Shown: positions 54,952 to 63,705 of the stretch, piece after piece | Layout: every line of letters starts with the position of its first letter | Numbering within the stretch: position 1 is the stretch's first letter | Source: Bacteroidota bacterium | GTDB taxonomy: Bacteria > Bacteroidota > Bacteroidia > 2-12-FULL-35-15 | Reading direction: 5' to 3' | DNA length: 64,000 nt | Assembly: GCA_023251805.1 (NCBI GenBank) | Contig: JAHEYB010000006.1 | Location: 1 to 64,000, forward strand | Made by a program: the position numbers and the translations under genes | The notes under the pieces: generated by a model | The model's database searches: none | What the model was told of the DNA's origin: nothing | The model's input: only the letters and a program-made list of their open reading frames with translations

Positions 54952-55356
54952 ATGCAAAAACGTTTTTTAGTATTCAGTGGATTTTCGGGAGCAATAGGAG
55001 TTGCTTTGGGGGCAATGGTTGCACACCTTTTGAAATCGAAATTAGAAACCGGATTAATTACAGAAGCAAATCTGCAAGCTTTTGACACCGCAGCAAAATA
55101 CCAGATATACCATAGCATAGCTCTACTGGCTGTTGCTGTTTGCATCGATAAATTCAATGAAAAAATAATTTCAAAAGTAGGCTATTGCTTTATGGCTGGA
55201 ATTGTACTTTTTTCGGGCTCTTTATACCTTTTAACAACTGCAAACCTTATCGGATTATCAGATGTACGTTGGCTGGGACCAATTACTCCAATTGGTGGAC
55301 TGTTCTTCATTGTGGGCTGGATTTTATTAGCCTTTGCAGGAATGAAAAAAAGATAG
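54952..55356 (+). CDS. DUF423 family small membrane protein
   Basis: The start is set at the ATG at 54952 (MQKRFLVFSGFSGAIGVALG), because upstream codons overlap the -7 element and would spoil the first membrane segment. The 134-residue product has four hydrophobic segments and the DUF423 hallmarks GAMVAHLLKSKL, AAKYQIYHSIALL and ITPIGGLFFIVGWILLA. It is an inner-membrane protein of unknown role. Confidence 0.87.
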   Translation: MQKRFLVFSGFSGAIGVALGAMVAHLLKSKLETGLITEANLQAFDTAAKYQIYHSIALLAVAVCIDKFNEKIISKVGYCFMAGIVLFSGSLYLLTTANLIGLSDVRWLGPITPIGGLFFIVGWILLAFAGMKKR

Positions 55357-55386
55357 ATAATTCAAAAAAAAAATTCGGTTTACAGC

Positions 55387-56877
55387 ATGAACAATTATAG
55401 CAATTACAAAGGAATGATGCGTAAAATAGCCGACATTCAATATGCTTCTGCTGTTTTAAATTGGGATCAAGAAACGTTTATGCCTCCCAAAGGTGCTACA
55501 TTTCGTGCCCAACAACTTTCTACCTTGGCAGGAATTGGTCATGAATTAGCTACTTCCAAAGAATTAGGCGATTTATTAAATACACTTTCTACTGATGTAT
55601 CGCTTTCTGAAAAAGAGAAACGCAACATCAAACAATCGCTGAAAAATTATAACGACAATAAAAAATACACAACGGAGTTCGTGCAGGAACTTAGTAAAAC
55701 CATTTCAGAAACCTTTCAGTCCTGGCAAAAAGCGAAAGAAGAAAACAATTTTTCTTTGTATGCGCCCAATTTGGAAAAGCTGGTGAAATTGAAACGGGAA
55801 GAATGTAAATTATTGGGAACATTTGCACATCCTTACGATGCTTTACTGAACCAATATGAACCGGGAGCTAAAACGGCTGACTTAGAAATACTATTTGCAG
55901 ATGTTAGGAGCCAACTAGTGGCTTTTGTTAAAAAAATCGCTGTAAAGCCACAAAACAAGGATAGTTTTATGTATTTGCAGTACAACAAAACCAAACAATG
56001 GGAATTGGGATTAGAACTTTTGAAACAAATGGGTTATGATTTTGAGGCAGGGCGACAGGATGCATCTTCACATCCATTCACTACCAACTTTAGCTCGCAA
56101 GATGTAAGAGTAACTACTCGTATCAATGAAAAAGATTTGAATGAAATGATTTGGAGTTGTATTCACGAAGGTGGACATGCTTTGTATGAGCAAGGATTAC
56201 CGGCTGAGGAATACGGTTTGCCATCGGGAGAATATGTTTCACTGGGTATTCATGAATCACAATCGCGCTTATGGGAGAACAATGTTGGTAGAAGTTTAGG
56301 GTATTGGAAAAATAATTTCAAGTTATTACAAAACACTTTTTCTGAAAGTTTAAAAGGGATAAACTTTGAAGATTTTTATAAAGCCATGAACATTGTAAAA
56401 CCTTCCTTGATTAGAACATCAGCGGATGAACTAACTTATCATTTTCATGTATTGATACGTTTTGAAATTGAAAAAGCATTGATAGAAGGAAGCATTGAAG
56501 TGAAAGATTTACCCAATTATTGGAACAGTAAATACAAAGAATATTTAGGCTTGGATGTTCCTAGTGATTCCAAAGGCGTTTTACAGGATATACATTGGAG
56601 TCACGGTAGTTTTGGCTATTTCCCAACCTACTCTTTGGGTAGTTTTTATGCTGCGCAATTTTTTGCTCAAGCAAAGAAAGAAATAAAAGGACTGGAATCG
56701 GAAATCGAAAAAGGAAACACAAAGCCATTATTGGATTGGCTAAGAGAAAAAGTACACCGTCATGGAAAATTCTATTCCGCTGAAGAGTTGTGCATTGCTA
56801 TTAGCGGTGAAAAGCTAAATTTTAAGTACTTTATGGATTATGCCGCTGCCAAATACACAGCGCTGTATAATTTGTAA
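55387..56877 (+). CDS. M32 family metallocarboxypeptidase (thermostable carboxypeptidase 1-like)
   Basis: The protein has 496 residues. The zinc motif is IHEGGHALYEQG, with HEGGH at residues 260-264. The family segments IHESQSRLWENNVGRS and RTSADELTYHFHVLIRFEIE are present. It removes C-terminal amino acids from peptides in the cytoplasm. It is about 30 nt after the DUF423 gene. A 17-bp perfect hairpin begins five bases beyond its stop. Confidence 0.95.
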   Translation: MNNYSNYKGMMRKIADIQYASAVLNWDQETFMPPKGATFRAQQLSTLAGIGHELATSKELGDLLNTLSTDVSLSEKEKRNIKQSLKNYNDNKKYTTEFVQELSKTISETFQSWQKAKEENNFSLYAPNLEKLVKLKREECKLLGTFAHPYDALLNQYEPGAKTADLEILFADVRSQLVAFVKKIAVKPQNKDSFMYLQYNKTKQWELGLELLKQMGYDFEAGRQDASSHPFTTNFSSQDVRVTTRINEKDLNEMIWSCIHEGGHALYEQGLPAEEYGLPSGEYVSLGIHESQSRLWENNVGRSLGYWKNNFKLLQNTFSESLKGINFEDFYKAMNIVKPSLIRTSADELTYHFHVLIRFEIEKALIEGSIEVKDLPNYWNSKYKEYLGLDVPSDSKGVLQDIHWSHGSFGYFPTYSLGSFYAAQFFAQAKKEIKGLESEIEKGNTKPLLDWLREKVHRHGKFYSAEELCIAISGEKLNFKYFMDYAAAKYTALYNL

Positions 56878-56881
56878 TTGG

Positions 56882-56920
56882 TTCATTTGCTAAAATGATT
56901 CGGTCATTTTAGCAAATGAA
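56882..56920. repeat. Perfect 17-bp inverted repeat after the M32 carboxypeptidase
   Basis: The arms 56882-56898 and 56904-56920 are exact complements with loop ttcgg. No T run follows, so it may stabilise the 3' end or be a mobile palindrome. The rest of 56921-57219 is A/T-rich with no gene. Confidence 0.75.
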
Positions 56921-57219
56921 TTCCAGATTTTTATGCCCTTAAATTTATTCAGGCAGATTCTGTGTTATTTAAAAATTCTAGTGAATAGAATCAGCCAAAA
57001 TTATTATACACAGAAAAATCTGCGAATCTGCAGCCTAAATACATAGCATAGTATAGTTTATCTCCGAATATTTATCAACACTTTTGGTTCGTTTTTTAAT
57101 TTATATAATCAATATAAATACTTGATTTACAATAATTTAATGTTTAAAAATAAAATAAATTTTAAAAGTTAAAAACTATATTTTAGTCGAAAAAATCACT
57201 GTTCATCCCCTAAGTTTAC

Positions 57220-57227
57220 TACTTTTG
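57220..57227 (+). promoter_or_regulatory. -7 element of pckA
   Basis: TACTTTTG is a full match to the -7 consensus, 44 nt before the start codon. A -33 TTG is not seen at the usual distance. Confidence 0.5.
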
Positions 57228-57271
57228 TGCTTTCATTTTTATAAAAAACCTAAACACTAAAAAATCTAGAA

Positions 57272-58885
57272 ATGAACGAATTTGGAATAAAGGGAAAGAA
57301 CTCAAGTATTGCAAGTCTTGGTCTTGAGAATGTTTCTGCAGCATATTGGAATTTGAATGCTGCTGAATTGGTTGAAGAAACCATTGTGCGTGGAGAAGGG
57401 ATGCTCACCGATACCGGAGCATTGGCTGTAGATACAGGCGAATTCACCGGCCGTTCCCCAAAAGATAAATTTATTGTTGAAGATGCTAAAACGAAAGATT
57501 CGATTTGGTGGAGCGATGTAAACTTTAAGTTTGATGCTGACAAATTCGATACACTTTACAATCGTGTTTGTGCGTATTTATCAGGTAAAGAAGTTTATGT
57601 GCGCGATTCCTATGCTTGCGCTGACCCTAAGTACCGTTTAAACATTCGCGTAGTTACCGAATATCCTTGGTCTAACCTTTTCGCAAACAATTTGTTTTTG
57701 CGCCCTACAACTGATGAGATTATGAACTTTGAAGCAGAGTGGACAATCATATGTGCCCCGGGCTTTAAAGCTAATCCTGCTGTTGATGGAACTCGTCAAC
57801 ACAATTTTACCATTTTAAACATGACCAAAAAGGTTATTTTAATTGGTGGTTCAGGGTACACTGGAGAAATTAAAAAAGGTATTTTCTCATTGTTGAATTA
57901 CATCTTACCTCACGAAAAAGGAGTTTTATCAATGCATTGCTCTGCAAACATTGGTAAAGATGGCGATACTGCTATTTTCTTCGGATTATCAGGAACAGGA
58001 AAAACAACCTTATCTGCTGACCCAAACCGTGGATTGATTGGTGATGATGAGCATGGCTGGAGCAACGAAGGTGTATTTAACTTCGAAGGCGGTTGTTATG
58101 CAAAATGTGTGGATTTGACAAAAGAGAAAGAACCGGAAATTTTCGGAGCGGTGAAATTTGGTGCATTACTGGAAAATATCGAATACTACGAAAATACTTC
58201 TACTGTTGATTTTGCAAACATTTCTAAAACAGAAAACACACGTGTTGGTTATCCTATTCATTTTATTCAAAATGCAGTTGAACCATCTGTTGGAAACGTT
58301 CCAAAAAATATTTTCTTCTTAACATGCGATGCTTACGGTGTGTTACCTCCTATTTCTAAGTTAACAACCGGACAAGCCATGTATCACTTCATTTCGGGAT
58401 ACACTGCTAAAGTTGCCGGAACCGAAATGGGAATTACGGAGCCTACATTAACATTCTCTGCCTGTTTTGGAAAAGTATTTTTGCCATTACACCCAACAAA
58501 ATATGCAGAGTTATTGGGTAAAAAATTAAAAGAAAACAAAGTGAATGTTTGGCTGATAAACACAGGCTGGTCGGGCGGAGCATTTGGTGTTGGAAACCGT
58601 ATGAAATTATCTTATACGCGTTCAATGATCACTGCTGCTTTAACAGGAAAGCTGGATAACGTGAAATGTGAAACGATGCCAATTTTCGGATTACAAATGC
58701 CAACTGAATGTCCAGATGTTCCTGCAGATATCTTGAATCCTCGTAAAACTTGGGCAGACAAAGATGCTTATGATGCAACAGCAAATAAATTAGCTGCGTC
58801 ATTCACAAAAAACTTTGAGCAATATGCAAATGCTGCTAATGATGAAATCTTAGCTGCTGCTCCTAAAGTTGCTGTGAATGCTTAG
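57272..58885 (+). CDS. pckA: Phosphoenolpyruvate carboxykinase (ATP)
   Basis: The protein has 537 residues. The P-loop GLSGTGKTTLSADPNRG lies at about 238-254. GDDEHGWSNEGVFNFEGGCY carries the metal ligand region. TGEFTGRSPKDKFIVED and GYTAKVAGTE are also standard. It converts oxaloacetate and ATP into phosphoenolpyruvate in gluconeogenesis. It is a single gene with promoter and terminator of its own. The class I aldolase near the end of the window belongs to the same pathway. Confidence 0.97.
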   Translation: MNEFGIKGKNSSIASLGLENVSAAYWNLNAAELVEETIVRGEGMLTDTGALAVDTGEFTGRSPKDKFIVEDAKTKDSIWWSDVNFKFDADKFDTLYNRVCAYLSGKEVYVRDSYACADPKYRLNIRVVTEYPWSNLFANNLFLRPTTDEIMNFEAEWTIICAPGFKANPAVDGTRQHNFTILNMTKKVILIGGSGYTGEIKKGIFSLLNYILPHEKGVLSMHCSANIGKDGDTAIFFGLSGTGKTTLSADPNRGLIGDDEHGWSNEGVFNFEGGCYAKCVDLTKEKEPEIFGAVKFGALLENIEYYENTSTVDFANISKTENTRVGYPIHFIQNAVEPSVGNVPKNIFFLTCDAYGVLPPISKLTTGQAMYHFISGYTAKVAGTEMGITEPTLTFSACFGKVFLPLHPTKYAELLGKKLKENKVNVWLINTGWSGGAFGVGNRMKLSYTRSMITAALTGKLDNVKCETMPIFGLQMPTECPDVPADILNPRKTWADKDAYDATANKLAASFTKNFEQYANAANDEILAAAPKVAVNA

Positions 58886-58919
58886 AAATTAGACTACTCT
58901 AATTAAATTATTTTATAAT

Positions 58920-58948
58920 CAGCCTTTCCAAATCGGAAGGGCTGTTTT
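58920..58948 (+). terminator. Terminator of pckA
   Basis: A ten-base stem with one G-T pair (cagcctttcc / ggaagggctg), a five-base loop and four T. Confidence 0.82.
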
Positions 58949-59160
58949 ATTTCCCTATTGTTCAATCGAAGACGTTTCTATTCCCTCTTTTCCCGTAGGG
59001 ACTCCCTCGGAGGAAAAGAGGGCTAGGTCCGAAGGACTCCTTCGGAGGAGATTGATGAGAATCATCATCCAACGCAATAACACAATTCTATACTCCCAAC
59101 TAATTCGATAGCACAATCCATTCCCCCTTTGGAAAAGGGGGCTAGGGGGATTTCCACGTA
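58949..59160. repeat. Intergenic region with repeated C/G-rich and purine-rich words
   Basis: The words ttccctcttttcccgtaggg, gaggaaaagagggctagg and, further on, cccccttt...ggaaaagggggctaggggg are related to those at 592-643. They form imperfect inverted repeats. No gene is seen. Confidence 0.55.
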
Positions 59161-59181
59161 TGATTGTTACGGAGATTTATT

Positions 59182-59189
59182 TACATTTG
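59182..59189 (+). promoter_or_regulatory. -7 element of rsmE
   Basis: TACATTTG with TTG at 59164-59166, spacer 15 nt, slightly short. The ATG follows 16 nt later. Confidence 0.5.
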
Positions 59190-59205
59190 CACAACCAAAA
59201 CCATT

Positions 59206-59913
59206 ATGCACCTATTCTACACACCCGACATCAATTCCCACACATACACCCTTAACGAAGAGGAAAGTAAACATTGTGTCCGTGTGTTGCGCTTAAACGA
59301 AGGCGATAAAATTCAATTGATTGATGGCAATGGTGGTTTTTACGATGGGGAAATCATTGATAATAATCCCAAACGTTGCTCCGTAAAAATCATTGATACA
59401 AAAAAAGAAGTAGGAAAACGCAACTGGCATTTGCACATTGCCATTGCTCCAACCAAAAACATGGATCGCCTCGAATGGTTCGTAGAAAAAGCTACTGAAA
59501 TGGGCATTGATGAAATATCATTGATTGATTGCAAAAACTCCGAACGAAGCATTGTAAAGACTGAACGCATTCAAAAAGTAGCTATTTCGGCCATAAAACA
59601 AAGTTTAAAAGCTTATCTTCCTAAAATCAATGATGTAGTTGACCTAAAAAAGTTCATCGCAACAACGAAGGATTTTAAAGGTGAGAAGTTTATTGCGCAT
59701 TGTCAGTCGGCCGGATTGTCTCATATCAAATCTCAATATATTCCAAAACAAAATGCATTGATCCTTATTGGGCCGGAAGGTGATTTTACTATTGAAGAAG
59801 TAAAATTGGCTTTGGATAATGGTTTTAAAGAAGTTGGTTTGGGTGAAAGTCGCTTACGCACCGAGACAGCTGCCTTGTACGCGTGTGCTGCGTTGAATGT
59901 GGCGAATGAATGA
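59206..59913 (+). CDS. rsmE: 16S rRNA (uracil(1498)-N3)-methyltransferase
   Basis: The start is set at the ATG at 59206 (MHLFYTPDINSHTYTLNEEE). An in-frame TTG at 59164 lies upstream of the -7 element. The 235-residue product has SKHCVRVLRLNEGDKIQLID, APTKNMDRLEWFVEKATEMG and the SAM-knot segment IGPEGDFTIEEV with GLGESRLRTETAALYA. It methylates U1498 of 16S rRNA. Confidence 0.94.
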   Translation: MHLFYTPDINSHTYTLNEEESKHCVRVLRLNEGDKIQLIDGNGGFYDGEIIDNNPKRCSVKIIDTKKEVGKRNWHLHIAIAPTKNMDRLEWFVEKATEMGIDEISLIDCKNSERSIVKTERIQKVAISAIKQSLKAYLPKINDVVDLKKFIATTKDFKGEKFIAHCQSAGLSHIKSQYIPKQNALILIGPEGDFTIEEVKLALDNGFKEVGLGESRLRTETAALYACAALNVANE

Positions 59914-59943
59914 TTACGCTCAAAAGTCCTTTGTGTCGTCATG

Positions 59944-60021
59944 CTGAGCGGAGTCGAAGCATACATTATTGTTAACGATGCGCAACATTTTTTCAACTAA
60001 CTACCCTTCGACTCCGCTCAG
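59944..60021. repeat. Inverted pair of the CTTCGACTCCGCTCAG repeat
   Basis: CTGAGCGGAGTCGAAG at 59944-59959 and CTTCGACTCCGCTCAG at 60006-60021 are exact reverse complements. They lie between two convergent genes and could form a long stem acting as a terminator for both. Confidence 0.75.
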
Positions 60022-60060
60022 GGTGACGCACCCAGCTATATTTCCAAATTTTCAAATTCC

Positions 60061-60828
60061 CTACCTTCTCCGAAACTCCGAACAAATAATAGAAGTCGCT
60101 ATTGCCGCATTTAATGATTCTGCCTGTCCTTCATTAGTTTTATAATGTGAAAAAGAAGGAATGCTGATTTTATCAGTAATTAACTTTTGAACGTCTTCTG
60201 AAATCCCTCTCGACTCATTCCCAATAACAATAAGCCCTTCAGAAGATAATTTTTCATTGTAAATATTTTTGCCTTCCAACAAAGCACCATAAATTCGTTG
60301 TTGGTTATTAGTTATTTGTTGTTGGACAAAAGAAGTTAAATCACAATAATGTATTTTAATCCTTGCAATAGAACCCATTGTAGCCTGTACCACTTTTGAA
60401 TTAAACGCATCCGCTGTTTCGGAGCTACACACAATATTTTCAATTCCAAACCAATCTGCAATACGAATAATTGTTCCTAAATTTCCCGGATCTTTAATAT
60501 CGTCCAACACCAATGTGAGCTTTCCTTTCAAGTCATCCGAATTTAATTTATACTTGGGAATTTCACATACAGCTAACACTTCATTTGCTTTTGTTAAAGA
60601 AGAAATTCGTTCCAGTTCATTTTCTTTGATCTCAAATCGCTCTATAGTAGCTGGAATAGCATTGTTTCTTAAAAATTCAGATGTTGCATACACTTGCTTT
60701 ACAACAATGTCGGAATTCAATAATTCAGGCACAATTTTAGCTCCTTCCGCAATGAACAATTGATGTTCATCACGGTATTTTTTTTGTTTCAGGGAATTAA
60801 TGAAACTGATTTGACTTTTTGAAAGCAT
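60061..60828 (-). CDS. SpoU/TrmH family RNA 2'-O-methyltransferase
   Basis: The protein has 255 residues. An N-terminal substrate-binding domain (FINSLKQKKYRDEHQLFIAE) is followed by the SPOUT domain motifs DDIKDPGNLGTIIRIADWFG, VIGNESRGI and SLNAAIATSIICSEF. It methylates a ribose in rRNA or tRNA. Which site cannot be read. It diverges from tamL. Confidence 0.93.
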   Translation of the reverse strand: MLSKSQISFINSLKQKKYRDEHQLFIAEGAKIVPELLNSDIVVKQVYATSEFLRNNAIPATIERFEIKENELERISSLTKANEVLAVCEIPKYKLNSDDLKGKLTLVLDDIKDPGNLGTIIRIADWFGIENIVCSSETADAFNSKVVQATMGSIARIKIHYCDLTSFVQQQITNNQQRIYGALLEGKNIYNEKLSSEGLIVIGNESRGISEDVQKLITDKISIPSFSHYKTNEGQAESLNAAIATSIICSEFRRR

Positions 60829-60847
60829 AGCTTTTTATTTAAAATAA

Positions 60848-60920
60848 TTAAAACACATAGTGCTATTGCTAAGCTATGCAAAGCTTTAGCTTCTTATTTT
60901 TCTATGATTCTATGTGTTAA
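60848..60920. repeat. Short palindromic element, copy 2
   Basis: This begins TTAAAACACATAG and ends CTATGTGTTAA, with core AAAGCTTTAGCTTCT. It is an inverted relative of 48934-49000. It lies in the divergent region of the SpoU methyltransferase and tamL genes, about 75 nt from the tamL start. Confidence 0.6.
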
Positions 60921-60994
60921 AAAAATACCACCACTATTGTAAGCACAAATGTAGTAATTTAGTAGCCTTAGTACTCTACAATTTTTAATCGAGC

Positions 60995-63499
60995 GTGACC
61001 GGAAGACGTATTTATAATAAATGGATCATCATTGGGTTAATCCCTTTGCTAATCATTGCCTGCCGCCCTGCTCGCAAGCTTCAGAAAGGTGAATTTCTGC
61101 TCCAAAAAAATCACATTATCGATAAAGATACAAAAGTTGATATAGGAGAAATTGAAGGTTATATCAAACAAAAACCAAATCGTAAAATTTTATTAATATT
61201 TCGTTTTCACCTTTGGTTGCACAATTTAGCGAACGAAGAAAAAGCTAAACGAAAAAGAATTTTATTCGATAAAAAAATTGAAAACCGCAACAACAGGAGA
61301 ATAGGAAAAGGAAAAAAGCCGAAAACAAATGATAGACAATTATTTGGTGAATGGCTTTTGAATGTAAGTGAGCCACCCGTTATTTACGATTCTCTTCTTG
61401 CAAAAAAATCAGCCAAACAAATAAAATTATTTTTGAATAACAAAGGTTATTTCATCAGTTCGGTAAGCGACTCTGTTGTTTATCGCAGGAGAAAGCGTGC
61501 AAGTGTTTATTATACCATCACAGCACAAAAACCTTATCTTATTAATCATGTTGAATACAAAATTCCGGACGAACTTTTAAGTTATTACATCACTTCGGAT
61601 ACCAACAATTGCCTTATTAAACCGGGTAAAAACTATGATGTGGATGTGATGCAACAAGAGCGCGAACGAATTGCTTCCGAACTTAGTAATAATGGATATT
61701 ATTTATTTACCAAAGATTATATTTACTATGAAGTAGATACAACCTTAGCAGATAACAAAATTAATGTTACTCTAGGAGTGAAAAATTTCGCCTACAAATA
61801 TTCCGATTACTCCGATTCTATTGTTGAACGTCCACATCAACGATTTTACATCAAGAACATTTACATCCAGCCCGACTTTGTTTCAAAAAAAATGGACTAT
61901 GTAAAAAAAGATACCATACGCATAGAATCGGGAACAGGAAAGGAAATTCAAGACACAGTAAAAGGCAAAGAAGTGGATTATTATATTCTTCATACCGAAG
62001 AATTAAAATATAAAACAAAAGTTTTACTCAACTGTGTTTTTATTCGTAAAGGAGAATTGTACCAATTGCAAAACGTAGATGATACCTACAAACGTATATC
62101 AGAATTAAAATCATTCAAAACGATTAACATCTTTTTTAACAGGGCAGGTGGCGATTATCTCGACTGTTTTATTCAATTAAGCCCTATTGCCAAACAATCC
62201 TTTACAATTGAATCGGAAGGAACAAATACCGGAAACGGGAATTTGGGAATTTCAGGAAGTATTGTTTATCAAAACAGAAATTTGTTGAAGGGAGCCGAAG
62301 TGCTAGAACTACGCTTAAAAGGCGGCATTGAAGCGCAACACACAGAAAATAGTAATTCGGCAAATTTAAACCCTGCCTCACAATTTAACACGGTGGAAAT
62401 TGGACCTGAAATGAATATTTATATTCCTCGCTTTTTGATTCCTTTTAAAGTGCATGCTTCCAAACGTTCAAATCCCAAAACGATTTTTACCAGCTCTTTC
62501 AACTTCCAGCAACGCCCTGATTATACACGCTACATTACCAACCTGTCATTTTCTTATACATGGAAAGAAACGGCTAAAAAAAGACATACCATTAGTCCTT
62601 TTGTGATAAACTTTGTTAAAGTGGCTTTGCGAGGCAACTTTCTTGATAACACCAACGATTTGTATTTAATAAATAGTTTCACCGACCACTTGGCAACAAG
62701 CACCAGATATACATTTACTTATAATGAACAAAATATAAAAAAGGAAGAAAATTTTTCATATTTCCGTGTCAACGGAGAATCATCCGGAAATATATTGCGT
62801 GGAATTTACAACATCGGAAATTCTATAAATCCAAATACATTTGTAAAAGATGACCAGGGAAGATACACTGTATTTGATGTTGCCTACTCGCAATACCTTC
62901 GCATTGATGGAGATTATAGATATTATTTTAATTCCAATGAAATAAACAAAGTGGTTTTTAGAATTGCTGCCGGTATCGGAAAACCTTTAGCAAATTTTAC
63001 AGCATTGCCCTTTGAACGCAGCTTTTTTAGCGGTGGAGCAAACGGAATTCGTGCTTGGCAATCCAGAACATTAGGTCCGGGTTCCTACGATGATGGGGAG
63101 GAAATTTCATTTGGACAAATAGGAGACGGACAAATAGAGGCGAATATCGAATATCGTTTTAAGATGTTTAAAATGCTGAAAGGAGCCATATTTGTGGATG
63201 CAGGTAATACATGGCTGCAGAAAAAAGACATTAGCCGACCCGGAGGAGATTTTCAGTTCGACAGATTTTCTAAGGAAATAGCTATTGGCTCGGGAGTGGG
63301 ATTGCGTGCCGACTTCAGCTTTTTTATTATCCGATTTGATATTGGTTTAAAAGTGCGAGACCCAAAATTTTCTGAAGATAAAAGATGGGTGATCGAGAAT
63401 TTGTTTGATGCTGAATGGAAAAGAGTTTACCGCACCAACAATAGCAATCGTAAATATGATTTTTTTACCTTCAATTTAGGAATTGGATATCCGTTCTAG
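60995..63499 (+). CDS. tamL: TamL-like lipoprotein, BamA/TamA superfamily outer-membrane barrel
   Basis: The protein has 834 residues and starts with GTG. The N-terminus WIIIGLIPLLIIACRPARKL is a lipoprotein signal (lipobox cysteine at about 23), which separates TamL from BamA and TamA. The first half holds POTRA-like segments (QIKLFLNNKGYFISSVSDSV, LYQLQNVDDTYKRISELKSF). The C-terminal half is the Omp85 barrel with FFSGGANGIRAWQSRTLGPG and terminal NLGIGYPF. TamL with TamB is thought to build the outer membrane in Bacteroidota. No tamB lies downstream here: an aldolase gene follows. Confidence 0.88.
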   Translation: MTGRRIYNKWIIIGLIPLLIIACRPARKLQKGEFLLQKNHIIDKDTKVDIGEIEGYIKQKPNRKILLIFRFHLWLHNLANEEKAKRKRILFDKKIENRNNRRIGKGKKPKTNDRQLFGEWLLNVSEPPVIYDSLLAKKSAKQIKLFLNNKGYFISSVSDSVVYRRRKRASVYYTITAQKPYLINHVEYKIPDELLSYYITSDTNNCLIKPGKNYDVDVMQQERERIASELSNNGYYLFTKDYIYYEVDTTLADNKINVTLGVKNFAYKYSDYSDSIVERPHQRFYIKNIYIQPDFVSKKMDYVKKDTIRIESGTGKEIQDTVKGKEVDYYILHTEELKYKTKVLLNCVFIRKGELYQLQNVDDTYKRISELKSFKTINIFFNRAGGDYLDCFIQLSPIAKQSFTIESEGTNTGNGNLGISGSIVYQNRNLLKGAEVLELRLKGGIEAQHTENSNSANLNPASQFNTVEIGPEMNIYIPRFLIPFKVHASKRSNPKTIFTSSFNFQQRPDYTRYITNLSFSYTWKETAKKRHTISPFVINFVKVALRGNFLDNTNDLYLINSFTDHLATSTRYTFTYNEQNIKKEENFSYFRVNGESSGNILRGIYNIGNSINPNTFVKDDQGRYTVFDVAYSQYLRIDGDYRYYFNSNEINKVVFRIAAGIGKPLANFTALPFERSFFSGGANGIRAWQSRTLGPGSYDDGEEISFGQIGDGQIEANIEYRFKMFKMLKGAIFVDAGNTWLQKKDISRPGGDFQFDRFSKEIAIGSGVGLRADFSFFIIRFDIGLKVRDPKFSEDKRWVIENLFDAEWKRVYRTNNSNRKYDFFTFNLGIGYPF

Positions 63500-63597
63500 T
63501 CTGGTTGTTGGTGGTTAGTAGATGGTTGTTGGATATGCCTGTCATTTCGAGCGGAGTCGAGAAAAGGGTATCGTAAAATCAACTATACTCATCGCTA
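63500..63597. other. Gap between tamL and the aldolase gene
   Basis: No gene is present. A degenerate member of the repeat family, gagcggagtcgag, lies at about 63549-63561. Confidence 0.5.
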
Positions 63598-63626
63598 TTG
63601 AACTATTGAACTTTTTACTATATTTG
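63598..63626 (+). promoter_or_regulatory. Promoter of the class I aldolase gene
   Basis: TTG at 63598-63600, an 18-nt spacer and TATATTTG at 63619-63626 fit the consensus. The leader to the ATG would be about 75 nt and includes repeated ctttttgacttttaactt words. Confidence 0.65.
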
Positions 63627-63705
63627 CCTTCCTAAAAAATCAGTTATTTGTTAAGGGGAATCTAAACTTTTTGACTTTTAACTTTTTAACTTTTAACTTA
63701 AAAAG

